Part shown: positions 9,831-20,220 of the stretch, piece by piece | How positions within the stretch are numbered: position 1 is the first letter of the stretch | How the letters are laid out: every line of letters begins with the position of its first letter | Source: Chlorocebus sabaeus | Taxonomy: Eukaryota > Chordata > Mammalia > Primates > Cercopithecidae | Assembly (NCBI RefSeq): GCF_047675955.1 | Contig: NC_132926.1 | Span: forward strand, 15,505,326-15,569,325 | Length of the DNA stretch: 64,000 bases | Direction: 5' to 3' | Notes under the pieces: generated by a model | The model's database searches: none | The model's input: only the letters and a program-made list of their open reading frames with translations | Told to the model about the DNA's origin: nothing | Translations under genes and position numbers: made by a program

Positions 9831-11559
9831 CCTGTCACTTAAACATTTGTGTACATGATAGTGCATGATGGGGAGGTAGTATAATTCACAGAGGATAGCA
9901 GAGTACTAGGATATAATTGATCTTCAATAAATATTTGTTAAAAAATAAAAGAAAGATCTAAAATCCCTCTCAAGATCCTAGGAAGCTGATGCTGGAGTCT
10001 AACATGTGAATGGCTCAAGGCCATAGAAGACAAGCTGACATGGAGTTCACGGCTTTAACTGTGAGATGTGGACACCATGCGGGGATTCTCTGGGTCTCCT
10101 CCCATGAAGGGAGGCAGAGGTTTACTAGAGAGCTACCTTAACCATCCTTCACCTTCCTTTAACTTCAGCAAGATGCAAGAATCTAGCTTTATCCTTTCTT
10201 ATTTACATGTATCTGAAAAGCAGATGAAGAGGTTAACAAACAGAAATTCAGTACAATTCTCCCTCAATTAGGGAAAATCTAATAACTACCTAAATATTCA
10301 GTGAATGAATATTAATTCAAATTATCACTATTTTACAACTTTGCAGCCATTCCACATAGTGCATCAGAAGTGATCTTCCAACACATCAGCAGTTCCAGTA
10401 CATGAATAAATGAAAAAAGCAAGTTACAAAACGTTACAGAGGTAAGTCTTATTTTGTAAAATAAAATATATGTATCAACACAAGAAACTCTGGAAGGATA
10501 TCTGTTACCAGATAGCAATGATGGTTATCTCTAGGAAGTAGGATTATGGGTGTCTTTATTTTATTGCTCTATATTTTCTGACTCTTTTGAAAAAATCATG
10601 TAGTGTTCTTATAATGAGAACCAAACTTTGTTTTAATTTTGAAAAAAATAAAAAATAAACAGATGCCTCTTGAGAAAGAATGGATTTTGATCCACTGGAA
10701 TCATAAACCAAGCACCAGCTGCCACCTGAAAATCTCAGCATTAAAGTAAGCCACAGACTCCTGAACATACTTAAGCTTGTGTTCGCCCTCTCCCTTCCTG
10801 ACATGAGAAATCGAATGATTCATTCTGTTCTCCTCCACCTTACCCTGACATAGCAAAGATGGAATGTGCACTATTTCCAAATCAAAATAGGCACGGTGCA
10901 ACAAGAAGCACTTCCAAATGATGAAATTAGATTAGAAGTTAAGACAAAATATGTTTAACTGGCTTTTAAAGAAATTTGGTGGAACACATTACTATAAACA
11001 GTACATTTGGGCAGCCAAACAAACTTTGCCCAGAGAAAATCAATTTTACTCCTCAAACAATGAGAAAAATTACTTTTGATTCGACATTAAATATTGTTGT
11101 AAGTATTTTTAAGAAGGATTTCTATAATTCTGTGTAGAAATAGGAGTCAAAGGATGCCTTTGTTTCCATGGTAACAGTCTCCCTTGGCAGAGCCAAGGAT
11201 GAAGTAGCATACATTCGCCCTGCATATATTTGGCCAATCAATAAACAAAGGACTTAATCTGCATGCATCACATTAGGAAAGTGGTCAAGGTGTTGATGAT
11301 TAGGAAAAGGGTGCAGAGGGGGTGTTTGAGAATTCTGGGTTCAGTCATCCAGCCTAATTTTCAACTGAGTGTTGTTAACACTTTCTTCATTAGAAGCCCA
11401 TTATGAAGATAAACTATTGCTGAAATGCCTGTAGATCCTTGAAAAATGGAAATCATCATTACAAAATGTTAACATGCCAGTGTGTATAAAGGTGATAAAC
11501 TAGGATAGGAGTATGAAGACAATGTGTAATACCACGAAAAAAAGGCACATACCTTGGAG
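9831..11559. other. Mostly unique DNA; one motif-rich patch
   Basis: No exon-like ORF. A short 'cttcaataaatatttgttaa' at about 9922 may be a MIR/L2 end. The stretch at 10900-11340 looks least repeat-like and holds the X-box described separately. Confidence 0.5.
11162..11175. promoter_or_regulatory. RFX-type X-box with CCAAT and forkhead-like motifs downstream
   Basis: GTTTCCATGGTAAC is a perfect palindromic X-box (GTTNCC-AT-GGNAAC), the binding site of RFX factors. Downstream are CCAATCA (11234-11240, NF-Y-like) and ATAAACAAAG (11241-11250, forkhead-like), directly adjoining. The motif match is seen; enhancer or promoter activity is inference. Confidence 0.45.
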
Positions 11560-11800
11560 CCCCAGAAATAATGATAATAATAACAGCTAATATTTCCTAA
11601 GCATTCACTATAGGACAAGCATAAGCTAAGTGCATTATGTGAATTATTTCATTGAATCTTTCAAACAACCTCAAGAATTACAACTATGAGTTTTGATTAC
11701 CATTTTGCATATGATGTGAGAACTATTATTACTCTAGTTTTGCTGATAAGAAACTTGCACTTAGATTCCAGTAAGTAGCCCAAGGTCTTCTGTCTTGGGA
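11560..11800 (-). repeat. MIR SINE, minus strand
   Basis: 'Acagctaatatttcctaagc', 'ataagctaagtgcattatgt', 'ttgctgataagaaacttgca', 'gtagcccaaggtcttctg' are in MIR minus-strand order. Confidence 0.75.
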
Positions 11801-11899
11801 GTGTTGGAGGCAGTGGTCAAATCCAAGTTGGTGGGCAGACCCAGTGTTACAGTCAAACCCAAGCTTTGAGCTACAGGGGCATGTACTATTCACCACCCC

Positions 11900-12082
11900 A
11901 CATAGCCAGCTTTGCCAGTAATCAACAAGGTGACCAGGTGAAAAAGCTATTTTACCCCTTTGAGCCCCAGACTCTTCATGAGCACCTAAAAGCTTATAGG
12001 AGGTTACAACGAGATAATGTATGTATACTCTTTTCTTCCTCTTGAAAGCTGTCAATTCCTCAGAACTTACTTTAGTTATTGT
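11900..12082 (+). repeat. MIR SINE, plus strand
   Basis: 'Ctttgccagtaatcaacaag', 'ttttacccctttgagcccca', 'gactcttcatgagcacc' and 'aacgagataatgtatg' follow the MIR sense core. Directly follows the minus-strand MIR and is cut on its right by an AluY. Confidence 0.6.
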
Positions 12083-12095
12083 GAATATTGACAGG

Positions 12096-12409
12096 TTTTT
12101 TTTTTTTTTTTTTTTTTTTTGAGACGGAGTCTTGCTCTGTGCCCCAGGCTGGAGTGCAGTGGCCCGATCTCGGCTCACTGCAAGCTCCGCCCCCTGGGTT
12201 CACGCCATTCTCCTGCCTCAGCCTCCCAAGTAACTGGGACTACAGGCGCCCACCACCACGCCCGGCTAGTTTTTTTTTTTTGTATTTTTTTAGTAGAGAC
12301 GGGGTTTCACGGTGTTAGCCAGGATGGTCTCGATCTCCTGACCTTGTGATCCGCCCGCCTCGGCCTCCCAAAGTGCTGGGATTACAGGCTTGAGCCACCG
12401 CGCCCGGCC
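12096..12409 (-). mobile_element. AluY, minus strand, exact 12-bp target duplication
   Basis: Poly-T of 25, then 'gagacggagtcttgctctg' to 'ccgcgcccggcc'. Y-type 'aggatggtctcgatctcctg'. 'Ggcttgagccacc' and 'cggctagttt' are variants I associate with Old World monkey AluY. Flanks: gaatattgacag at 12083-12094 and 12410-12421. Confidence 0.95.
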
Positions 12410-12684
12410 GAATATTGACAGTTTTTAACTTATTTGGCATGAGAGAGAGCTAAGAATTATTAGCATGCTAAAATACCATTTTACTTTTGAATGCAACTTC
12501 CTTCCCCTTGAACATTTGAACAAAATTACCAATAAATAACATGCACACATGTGCACTTGTACACACACACACCCCCATGAGTTTTTTCACTTATTTTCTT
12601 GCCCTTGTCACATGAAATGGCCACAAGACATAGGGTTTCAGAAATGTCAGCAGAGGGAAATGTGTTAAAACAGTCATCAGAAAA

Positions 12685-12770
12685 GTAGCTCTGTGACTTT
12701 GGGGACATTTGTGACATTACTTCCCTGGGCCTCAATTTCCTCTGCTATAGCAGGAAAGAGTTGGAGGTTA
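12685..12770 (+). repeat. MIR SINE fragment, plus strand
   Basis: 'Gctctgtgactttggggaca', 'tccctgggcctcaatttcct' and 'ctgctatagcaggaaag' match the MIR core in sense. Confidence 0.6.
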
Positions 12771-13784
12771 CTTCTTCCGAAGAACATTCCAGGGGTAACT
12801 ATCCATGATATGACTGTGTCTGTGAACTGAGTGGCCTTGCTCATATGAGCCTTCTCTATTCCTTGTGTTTATTTATTTATTTTGGACTTTTATACCTGGC
12901 TAAAGAAAATGATCCTTTTCAAAGCTCCTGCACATGCCCTCCTTTCCAAGTGGCTTTCTGCACCTCCTAGAATCATCTTCATAACTGAGGCTTCTATGAC
13001 GTAGCCCTGTGTTGAAAACTTGATAAAATTCTTTTTCCAGTTTTTTCAATGAAATGTTTGTCCCTCAATCATGCCATTAGACAAATTATTACTCTGGGAT
13101 AGAGACCATAAAACGGGGAATGGGACAGCAAATAAGTGCGCCAAATAAGTATAAATAAGTGATCCAAATATCACCCAATATTCTGAAACATCAACCGAGG
13201 TATCAATAATAAGCAAAAACAGAGGCATTTTAGTAGATCACTTATTGAGCAATCAAATTATGTAAGTGTTTCACTTGTCCAGTCTTTATCATCAAATAAA
13301 GTGTTGCTGTCACCTTTTGCTGGGTTCGTTTTAAATGATTTCATAAGGCATTTTAATTAGCAACATCTACTCAGAAAAGCAGTATTGAGCATTTGTGTTT
13401 TACTTGATGCATTTCCTTGGATAAAATCATAAATATAGTCCCTGAATTTCATAGCCACCTGAGCTTAACATGAAGCTTATATTAATGCCATCTATAGAGG
13501 ATGTTTTCCTGAAAACTTGACAAGTGAGTACACAGAACCTCTCTTTCTTTGATCACGTGGAGATAGGAGTTTTGTGCCATAAAAGGCATAGCCCAAAGTG
13601 TCAATTGTTTAACTCCCTAAGAGGCAGACCCATGGTTGTCTTAAATGCCAGCTTCAGGTTGAAGTCACCTGGAATGGTGTTTCAGAGAAATCCTCTTTAG
13701 TACAGGGGAGGCTTGTAGTCTCAGAAATAATTTCATGTTAGAATTGGGAATAAAGACAGTCCTCTCACCATCCTTCTAAAGTGG
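12771..13784. other. No recognised feature
   Basis: AT-rich unique sequence. A CACGTG E-box sits at about 13554-13559. The 60-codon minus-strand frame (13046-13228) has no visible motif. Confidence 0.5.
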
Positions 13785-14040
13785 AATTTGCCAAATGCTG
13801 GCCCACAGGTTATCCCCAGAAGGGATTATATAGGCTGCAGTGGTAGCTAAATAGTGTTTTACATTTGAATTAATTGCCAATGTTTAAAAATCATTAGATT
13901 TCACTGCTTCTCTCAAAAAATCTGGCAACTCTCGAGCTGCATTCCCACATGGCGACCATCTGCTGGGGCTGAGTAGGGGCTGCTCGCACTCACAGGGGCA
14001 TGTAGTATCAAGCGCCCTCTTCCCCCCTCCCCCGCGGTGT
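13785..14040. mobile_element. Probable hAT-type DNA transposon relic
   Basis: 'Tttgccaaatgctggcccac', 'gaattaattgccaatgttta' and 'aaaaaatctggcaactctcg' recall non-autonomous hAT (Charlie-like) text in primate genomes. I could not place termini or an 8-bp duplication, so the family is tentative. Noticeably GC-richer to the right. Confidence 0.4.
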
Positions 14041-14052
14041 TTGCTCTTCAGT

Positions 14053-14343
14053 ATGGCTCACCGTCACCATCCGAATAGTTCTTTACAGCTGGGCCACTTC
14101 ACCCAGGTTTACTTTACCCAGACTGTTAAGCACGTAATAGTAAGCGTGACTTGGACACCAACCAATAGTAATTATTACAGGCCCCACTTTGACAACCTAG
14201 GAGAAGGGTTCCTGGGCTCCCTGCTATGTTGTCAACCCCTTGGTTATAGGACTGTTCCCAGAGAGACTAGGAAATCACTCAGGGCACCTGGGGCAGTTTC
14301 GGGGTGCCTGGGGTGTTTGAGGCGGCAGGTATCTTCCAACTGA
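14053..14343 (+). other. 96-codon ORF in a GC-richer block; coding status doubtful
   Basis: ATG at 14053 with A at -3 and G at +4 (good Kozak context), uninterrupted to the stop at 14341-14343. No signal peptide, membrane segment or domain that I recognise; three histidines near the N-terminus (residues 3, 5 and 6) are the only striking feature. The block 13930-14345 has more CpG than its neighbours. It may be the interior of an old transposon, a stray open frame, or a first exon; no splice sites or poly-A signal can be tied to it. I do not assign a function. Confidence 0.2.
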
Positions 14344-14849
14344 TGTGGGAGTGACTGTAGCTAGTGCTGAATGCCAGCCTTGCCTTAGGCATTTAAATTT
14401 GTGATCCTAGGTCTAAAGTGAAGTTCTCTGTCCTTAGCAGATATAAATGGACCAAGTTAGAGGGTACCACTCCCAAGGGTAAATGTTCCGAACCTGCATT
14501 TAGTATTCCCTGTTATTACAACTTCACCCAGGTTGTTTTTTTTTAAGTCAGTTTCTCAGAGAAAATGTTAAATGGCACGTGAATGACTTCAAATAGAATC
14601 GGTCCTATGAGCAGGGAAAACCATGCTCATTGATAGAGAATCTGAAGCAACATAGTTTTTATATTTCTGTCTTCCATTTGAATTTCATGCAGCGTTTAAT
14701 TCATGAATTGCTACACTTGATTATGTTTTAATTTAAAGTATTAAATGACTTTCTGTACATTATAACTGCAAGTTTCAGAATCTCCTAAGAAGCTTCATAT
14801 ATGGTCCATATAGACATTTCTCAGTATCTTCATTACTGCATTTTACACC
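14344..14849. other. No recognised feature
   Basis: Unique sequence following the GC-richer block; returns to AT-rich composition by about 14640. Confidence 0.5.
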
Positions 14850-14859
14850 AGAGACTTTT

Positions 14860-15150
14860 CTTTTTCTTTTTTCTTTTTTTTTGGAAACCAAGTCTTGCTC
14901 TGTCACCAGGCTGGAGTGTAGTGGTGTGATCTCAGCTCACTGCAACCTCTGCCTCCTGGGTTCAAGCAATTCCCCTGCCTCAGCCTCCCAAGTAGCTGGG
15001 ATTACAGGCACGTGCCACCACGCCTGGCTAATTTTTTGTGTTTTAGTAGAGGTGAGGTTTCACCATGTTGGCCAGGATGGTCTCAATCTCCTGACCTCGT
15101 GATCTGCCCACCTCAGCTTCCCAAAGTGCTGGGATTACAGGCATCATAGA
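14860..15150 (-). mobile_element. Alu (Sc/Y-like), minus strand, clipped 5' end
   Basis: Pyrimidine tail then 'ggaaaccaagtcttgctctg'; ends early at 'gggattacaggcat'. 'Aggatggtctcaatctcctg' is Sc/Y-like. Duplication 'ccagagactttt' (14848-14859) and 'ccagatactttt' (15151-15162). Confidence 0.9.
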
Positions 15151-15171
15151 CCAGATACTTTTTTATTGGAG

Positions 15172-15335
15172 GTGAGCTGGGGCTGTCCTGTGCATGTAAC
15201 ATGTTTGCAGCATCCCTGGTCTCTACCTTGTTAATGCCAACAAGAATCCTCAGTTGTGACAACTAAAAATGGCCAAATGTCTCCTGGAAAGCAAATGCCT
15301 CTCAAGGAAGAGCCACTGAATTATGTATCCCACAA
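15172..15335 (-). mobile_element. MER5A-like hAT-Charlie element, minus strand
   Basis: 'Gctggggctgtcctgtgcat', 'gcagcatccctggtctctac', 'cagttgtgacaactaaaaat' and 'ccaaatgtctcctggaaagc' follow MER5A in reverse complement. Non-autonomous, non-coding. Confidence 0.85.
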
Positions 15336-16254
15336 TTCAAAAGATTCATGTGGCCAATAATGGTCCTGTTTACAGTCCAAAGTGTAATATCATAGTGTAT
15401 CAATAGGAACATAATGATGACTTATTTTTATATGACTACTATTAATAATAGTAATTTGACAATTTGTGACTTTGTCTAAACTGACCTTCTAATTCCCTTT
15501 TTTCTTTTGGGAAGATTTGAAAAAGGATAGTTTTAGATAGTCATTTGGTTTCTCCAAACTTTTTGTTTTTTGGGAGTGTAAGAGAAAGTACATACAGCTT
15601 TGCTTTATGTCCCCCCATCTTATTAAAATCCTAGCTAACTTTCATATTTTGGGAAACATTTGGTATGATTTCAAGGTCTTTCCTCAAGAATACTTCCTTT
15701 GACTGATTTTGAAAACACACATGTGCTTAATTAACTACTTTGTCTGCAAATAGCAGACTATAAAGAAGAATCAGAGAAGTTATGTTTTTTTTTCCACAGC
15801 CAAAGGTTGTTTATGGCTTTAATCCTTACTGAGTTCTTCAGAGCTAAGGATTCTTGTGCCTGATTTGTAGAGGCAGTCTGTGAAATAGTTTTTCTTACTC
15901 TCTGTTCGGGGTGTTTTCCACAACATTACAATAAACTACTGCTCAAATAATTGACAGGGAACATTGCTAAACTCTGAAAGTGCTTTTGAAACCAGCAAAA
16001 ATGATTACATTAAGTCCAGTGTTGTTTTAATATTTAATAAAACCAGCATTCACCTAGTTAGAGCTTTTATAGCTGTACTTGTCTCCCTTCTCCCATCACC
16101 TGCCTGTAATAAGCCCTGTAGAATCAGCCTCAGGAATAGCTTTGAAATCCTTTCCTCCTCCTCACCTACCCTTCAACATTTGCATGGACACTCATTTTGT
16201 CTCCCCTCATTTATTGCAGTGACCTCCAATTAGAGTCTGGCTTTCTCAAATCGT
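15336..16254. other. No recognised feature
   Basis: AT-rich unique sequence. The 89-codon frame at 15964-16233 starts at a non-ATG codon and shows no domain. Confidence 0.5.
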
Positions 16255-16564
16255 TCACCATTTTCATGCCACAATTATGGTGTGTAAAACCGAAATCTGA
16301 CTTTGTCTTTACCTAAAAACTTCCAATCATTTTCCATTGCTAACAAGACAAAAGTCAAATTTTATAAGATATATACATATATGTCATCCCCCATAAAGCT
16401 CCCAAGCATCTTTCTACCCACAGGTCCTGCCAATTCCCACTATGCACTAATTCTTAAGCTCACAGGCTACTAACAAAAGAGCCCACCCTATTTTTTCCCA
16501 TTTTTGGGTCCCCTTGGTTTGTGACACCCCCTGCTATGCTACCTAGAAATGTTCTACTACTTCT

Positions 16565-16845
16565 GGCTGGGTGCAGTGGCTCACGCGTGTAATCCCAACA
16601 CTCTGGGAGGCAGAGGCAGGCAAATTACCTGAGACCAGGAGTTCGAGACCAGCCTGGGTAACATGGTGAAACCCTGTCTCTACTGAAAATACAAAAATTA
16701 GTCAGGTATGGTGGTGAGCACCTGTAGTCACAGCTACTTAGGGGGCTGGGGCAGGATAATTGCCTGACCCCAGGAGGCGGAGGTTGCGGTGAGCTGACAT
16801 CGTGCCACTGCACTCCAGCCTGGGAGACAGAGCGAGACACTGTCT
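16565..16845 (+). mobile_element. Alu (AluS-type) with purine-rich tail
   Basis: 'Ggctgggtgcagtggctcac' to 'gagcgagacactgtc'. The poly-A tail has become the purine microsatellite that follows. Target duplication 'aaatgttctactac' at 16547-16560 and 17021-17034. Confidence 0.95.
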
Positions 16846-17020
16846 AAAGAAGGGAGGGAGGGAGGGAGGGAGGGAGGGAGGGAGGGAGGAAGGAAGGAAG
16901 GAAGGAAGGAAGGAAGGAAGGAAGGAAGGAAGGAAAGGAAAGGAAGGAAAGGAAAGGAAGGAAGGAGGAAAATGTTCTACGAAAAAGGAAGGAAGGAAAG
17001 AAGGAAGGAAGGAAGGAGGA
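16846..17020. repeat. Polypurine microsatellite (GGGA)n/(GGAA)n with embedded target-site copy
   Basis: About ten GGGA then many GGAA/GGAAA units. At about 16970-16980 the tract is broken by 'aaatgttctac', an extra copy of the Alu's target duplication, followed by more GGAA. So the tract end and the duplication were themselves tandemly copied. Confidence 0.95.
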
Positions 17021-17387
17021 AAATGTTCTACTACGAAACCCTTCTGCAGTATCCCCATTCCTGTGTGTTCTACTGTCTCCTGGGGAACTGAGCCTGTTCT
17101 TGCCAGCTTTTCTGAATCTTCTACAGTTGCATTTTATAATGTGGTCTTAGAACAATCGATTTGAACATCTGTCTCCAACACTAGACTATGAGTCTCTACA
17201 AGACAAATAATTGTGTGTGATTATTTTTTAATATGTATACTCTTCAATTGGTAAAGGTCTGTCATATAGAAAGACAGTTTTTAAAATATTTATTTCATTT
17301 ACTATAAAAAGGATCTATCACATGGAATGTAGATATTTACTGAGTAAATGCCTTATTTGAAAACTTATAGTCTATTTAAATAGTTTC

Positions 17388-17480
17388 TTCAACAAATATT
17401 CATTGAATGATTTCTGTGCGGAAGCTCCTATTCTAGGTAATTAACGTATATTCATAGATATAGAAAATAATGGTATCAAT
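17388..17480 (-). repeat. L2 LINE 3' end fragment, minus strand
   Basis: 'Caacaaatattcattgaatg' and 'ctattctaggtaattaac' match the reverse complement of the L2 3' end. Confidence 0.6.
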
Positions 17481-17971
17481 AAACTTCCATAGAGTTTATA
17501 AATGAGAGATATTTCTTTGAATTAGAGAAGTTGCTTTTCAATGAGTTTTTTAATTCAGGCAGACCTAAGTTAGATACTATTATATAAAATATACAACACT
17601 GCACAGTGCCTAACACTTATAAAAAGCTAAATATAGTTTGGTTAACATTATTATTATTGATAAGAGAGGAAATATCTCAAATTGAAAACATCCAGGTAAT
17701 GTGAGATGACAAAGAATTGTAATTTTAAAAACCTATCATCTCTAACCAAAATATTTTTCTACAGTTCAATTTATTTTTTAAGTTCATAACTATATTTGTT
17801 GAGTCCAGTTAGACAAGAAAAATGCATAAGTAGAATCAGCTGGAGTGAAATGTGCCAAGTATGAAAATATGGACCTGCCACTATCCCTGAAACGCTAAGA
17901 TTTCCACTTAATATGTAAAAATGTAAATGAAGCTAAGAAATAAAAGTAAATTATGAAATAAAAGATTCATT
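17481..17971. other. No recognised feature
   Basis: AT-rich unique sequence without long ORF. Confidence 0.5.
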
Positions 17972-17989
17972 TTAAATGGTATATTTCTT

Positions 17990-18305
17990 CTTTCTTTCTC
18001 CTTCCTTCCTTCTTTCATTCCTCTCTTTTTCTTTCCCTCCCTCCCTCCCTTCCCTCCCTCCGTTTTTCCCTTCCCTTCCCTCCCTCTGTTCCTTCCCTTC
18101 TCTCCCCTTCCCTTCCCTCCCTCCCTTCCTTCCTCCCTTCCTTTCTTCCTCCCTTCTTCTCTTCCTTTCTCCCTTCCTCTCTTCCTTCCTTCTTCCCTTC
18201 CTTCCTCCCTCCCTTCTCCTTCCTTCCTTCCTTCCTTCCTTCCTTCCTTCCTTCCTTCCTTCCTTCCTTCCTTCCTTCCTTCCTCCTTCCTTCCTTCTTT
18301 CCTTC
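17990..18305. repeat. 316-bp polypyrimidine tract (TTCC)n/(CCCT)n
   Basis: Mixed TTCC, TCCC and TTTC units, ending in about 18 clean TTCC units (18214-18285). It is the expanded tail of the Alu monomer at 18306-18429. The 120-122 codon frames on both strands are artefacts of it. Confidence 0.95.
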
Positions 18306-18429
18306 TTTTTTAGGGATAGGGTCTTGCTTTGTTGCCCAAGCTAGTCTTGTACTTTTGGCTTCAAGGGATCCTCCCACCTTAGTCTACCAAAGTTCTGGGA
18401 TTACAGGCATGAGCCACTGCACCCAGTCA
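18306..18429 (-). mobile_element. Alu-related left monomer (FLAM-like), minus strand
   Basis: About 120 bp from 'agggatagggtcttgctttg' to 'gagccactgcacccagtc' with no second arm: a free left Alu monomer rather than a dimer. Inserted at the 18-bp target also used by the next AluY. Confidence 0.75.
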
Positions 18430-18447
18430 TTAAATAGTATATTTCTT

Positions 18448-18749
18448 TCTTTTTTTTTTTTTTTTTTTGAGACAAAGTCTTGCTCTGTCGCCCAGGCTGG
18501 AGTGCAGTGGCACCATCTCGGCTCACTGCAAACTCCGCCTCCCAGGTTCATGCCATTCTTCTGCCTCAACCTCCGGAGTAGCTGGGACTGCAGGCGCCCA
18601 CCAACACGCCCGGCTAATCTTTTGTATTTTTAGTAGAGATGGGGTTTCACCGTGTTAGCCAAGATGTTCTCGATCTCCTGACCTCATGATCTGTCTGCTT
18701 CGGCCTCCCAAAGTGGTAGGATTACAGGCGTCAGCCACCGTGCCCGGCC
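18448..18749 (-). mobile_element. AluY, minus strand
   Basis: Poly-T of about 20, 'gagacaaagtcttgctctg' to 'ccaccgtgcccggcc'; Y-like 'ttctcgatctcctgacctca'. Flanks 18430-18447 and 18750-18767 are two copies of 'ttaaat(a/g)gtatatttctt'. Confidence 0.95.
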
Positions 18750-18767
18750 TTAAATGGTATATTTCTT

Positions 18768-19099
18768 TATGGTATAGATAGCACCTTTCTATTTATCATA
18801 ACATCTAATTCATTAGATGGTAGGTATCATTAACCACATATCTGAGTATCTTTTAAGCAAAGAATAGACAGTGGCCCTCATTTATGGTGGGGTATAAATA
18901 GGATATTGTCTCTGTAGCTGAACTTTTTTTCATTTTATGCCACATAGTGGTAAAAAAATTTGTGTAATAGTGATTTTTTTGTAAGATCATATTTATTCAG
19001 GTAAATTATATTGCCTATGGACAATCCGAGGTTGTTTGTTTTTGAAATGGGGCAGCTAGCTATCTTGGGTTTAAAAATTGGTGAAAACATACATTTGAT
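18768..19099. other. No recognised feature
   Basis: AT-rich unique sequence. Confidence 0.5.
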
Positions 19100-19370
19100 G
19101 ACCAGGCGTGGTGGCTCACACCTCTCATCCTAGCACTTTGGGAGGCCAAGATGGTTGGATCACCTGAGGTCAGGAGTTTGAGACCAGCCTGGCAAACACA
19201 GTGAAACCCCATCTCTACTAAAAATACAAAAAATTAGCTGGCCGTGGTGGTGCACCCCTGTAATCCTGGCTACTTGGGAGGCTGAGGCACATGGATCGCT
19301 TGAGGGCAGGAGGCAGAGGTTGCAGTGAGCCAAGATTGTACCACTGCACTTCAGTCTTGCAGACAGATCT
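19100..19370 (+). mobile_element. Alu (AluS-type), 3' end eroded
   Basis: 'Gaccaggcgtggtggctcac' to 'cactgcacttcagtcttgca'; no poly-A tail remains. Confidence 0.9.
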
Positions 19371-19374
19371 TAGA

Positions 19375-19992
19375 GCACTTAAGTCTTGGAGCCACTTGTG
19401 ACTTTTGATCAGTCAAAATGAGACTAGTCTAAATTGAAGTGTGCACTGCGATCTCAAAGACGTAGTACAACAAATATTATAAAATACGTAATATATATAT
19501 AAAATAGATCATATAACTACATATAATTACTTGTTGGAATGACATTTTAGATATGTTGAATGAAATGTTAAAATGTTAAAATTAATTCCACCTTTAAAAA
19601 TGTGACTATTAGAGAATATTAAATTATATATATGAATCATACAGATCATCTTATATTTCTTTTTTTTTTTTTTTTTTTTTGAGACAGAGTCTCGCTGTCA
19701 CCCAGCCTGGAGTGCAGTGGTTTGATCTTGGCTCACTGAAAGCTCCGTCTCCCGGGTTCAAGCGATTCTCCTGCCTCAGCCTCCTGAGTAGCTGGGACTA
19801 TAGGTGCCCGCCACCATGCCCGGCTAATTTTTTTTTTTGCATTTTTAGTAGAGACGGGGTTTCACCACATTAGCCAGGATGGCCTCGATCTCCTGACCTC
19901 GTTATCTGCCTGCCTCGGCCTCCCAAAGTGCTGGGATTACAGACGTGAGCCACCGCGCCCGGCCCTTATGTTTCTCTTAAGACAATGTTGGT
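19375..19992. mobile_element. hAT-type non-autonomous element split by AluY
   Basis: 'Ggagccacttgtgacttttg', 'ttgaagtgtgcactgcgatc', 'aaaattaattccaccttt' and 'aaatgtgactattagagaat' follow a familiar hAT repeat whose end resembles 'ttctattggacagcgctg'; here it continues after the Alu as 'tttctcttaagacaatgttg'. Family name uncertain. Confidence 0.55.
19660..19964 (-). mobile_element. AluY, minus strand
   Basis: Poly-T of 21, 'gagacagagtctcgctgtc' to 'ccaccgcgcccggcc'. Inserted inside the hAT relic; flanks 'cttatatttct' (19649) and 'cttatgtttct' (19965). Confidence 0.95.
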
Positions 19993-20089
19993 TTCGACGC
20001 TTTGTTCCTAGAATGATTCATACCATTGTTGTCCATTTGTACTGTGTTAAATACTATTGAAAAAGAATTAAGAGATCAACTGTTCCAGC

Positions 20090-20220
20090 AACCAGATTTT
20101 ACAAATGAGAAAACAGAGGTTCAGAGACATGTTTGCATAGGGTCAAGAGACTGACTAATTTGAGACACAGCAGAACTCAAGTATATAGCTCTAGATTTCC
20201 AGTCTTGAAATAAGTTACTG
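20090..20220 (-). repeat. MIR SINE, minus strand
   Basis: 'Acaaatgagaaaacagaggt' then 'tcagagacatgtttgcatag' and 'cagaactcaagtatatagct' is MIR in reverse orientation. Confidence 0.75.

Larger units (their letters stand above)
16255..17240 (+). repeat. L2 LINE remnant, interrupted by Alu and microsatellite
   Basis: 'Aaaacttccaatcattttcc', 'agctcccaagcatctttcta' on the left and 'actagactatgagtctctac' on the right are diverged L2 3' text. Split by the Alu and purine tract at 16565-17020. Confidence 0.5.

Noticed and set aside
16738..17164. 106- and 120-codon frames
   Set aside because: Translation of the GGAA/GGGA tract and Alu.
17976..18377. 120-122 codon frames on both strands
   Set aside because: Translation of the TTCC tract and the Alu monomer.
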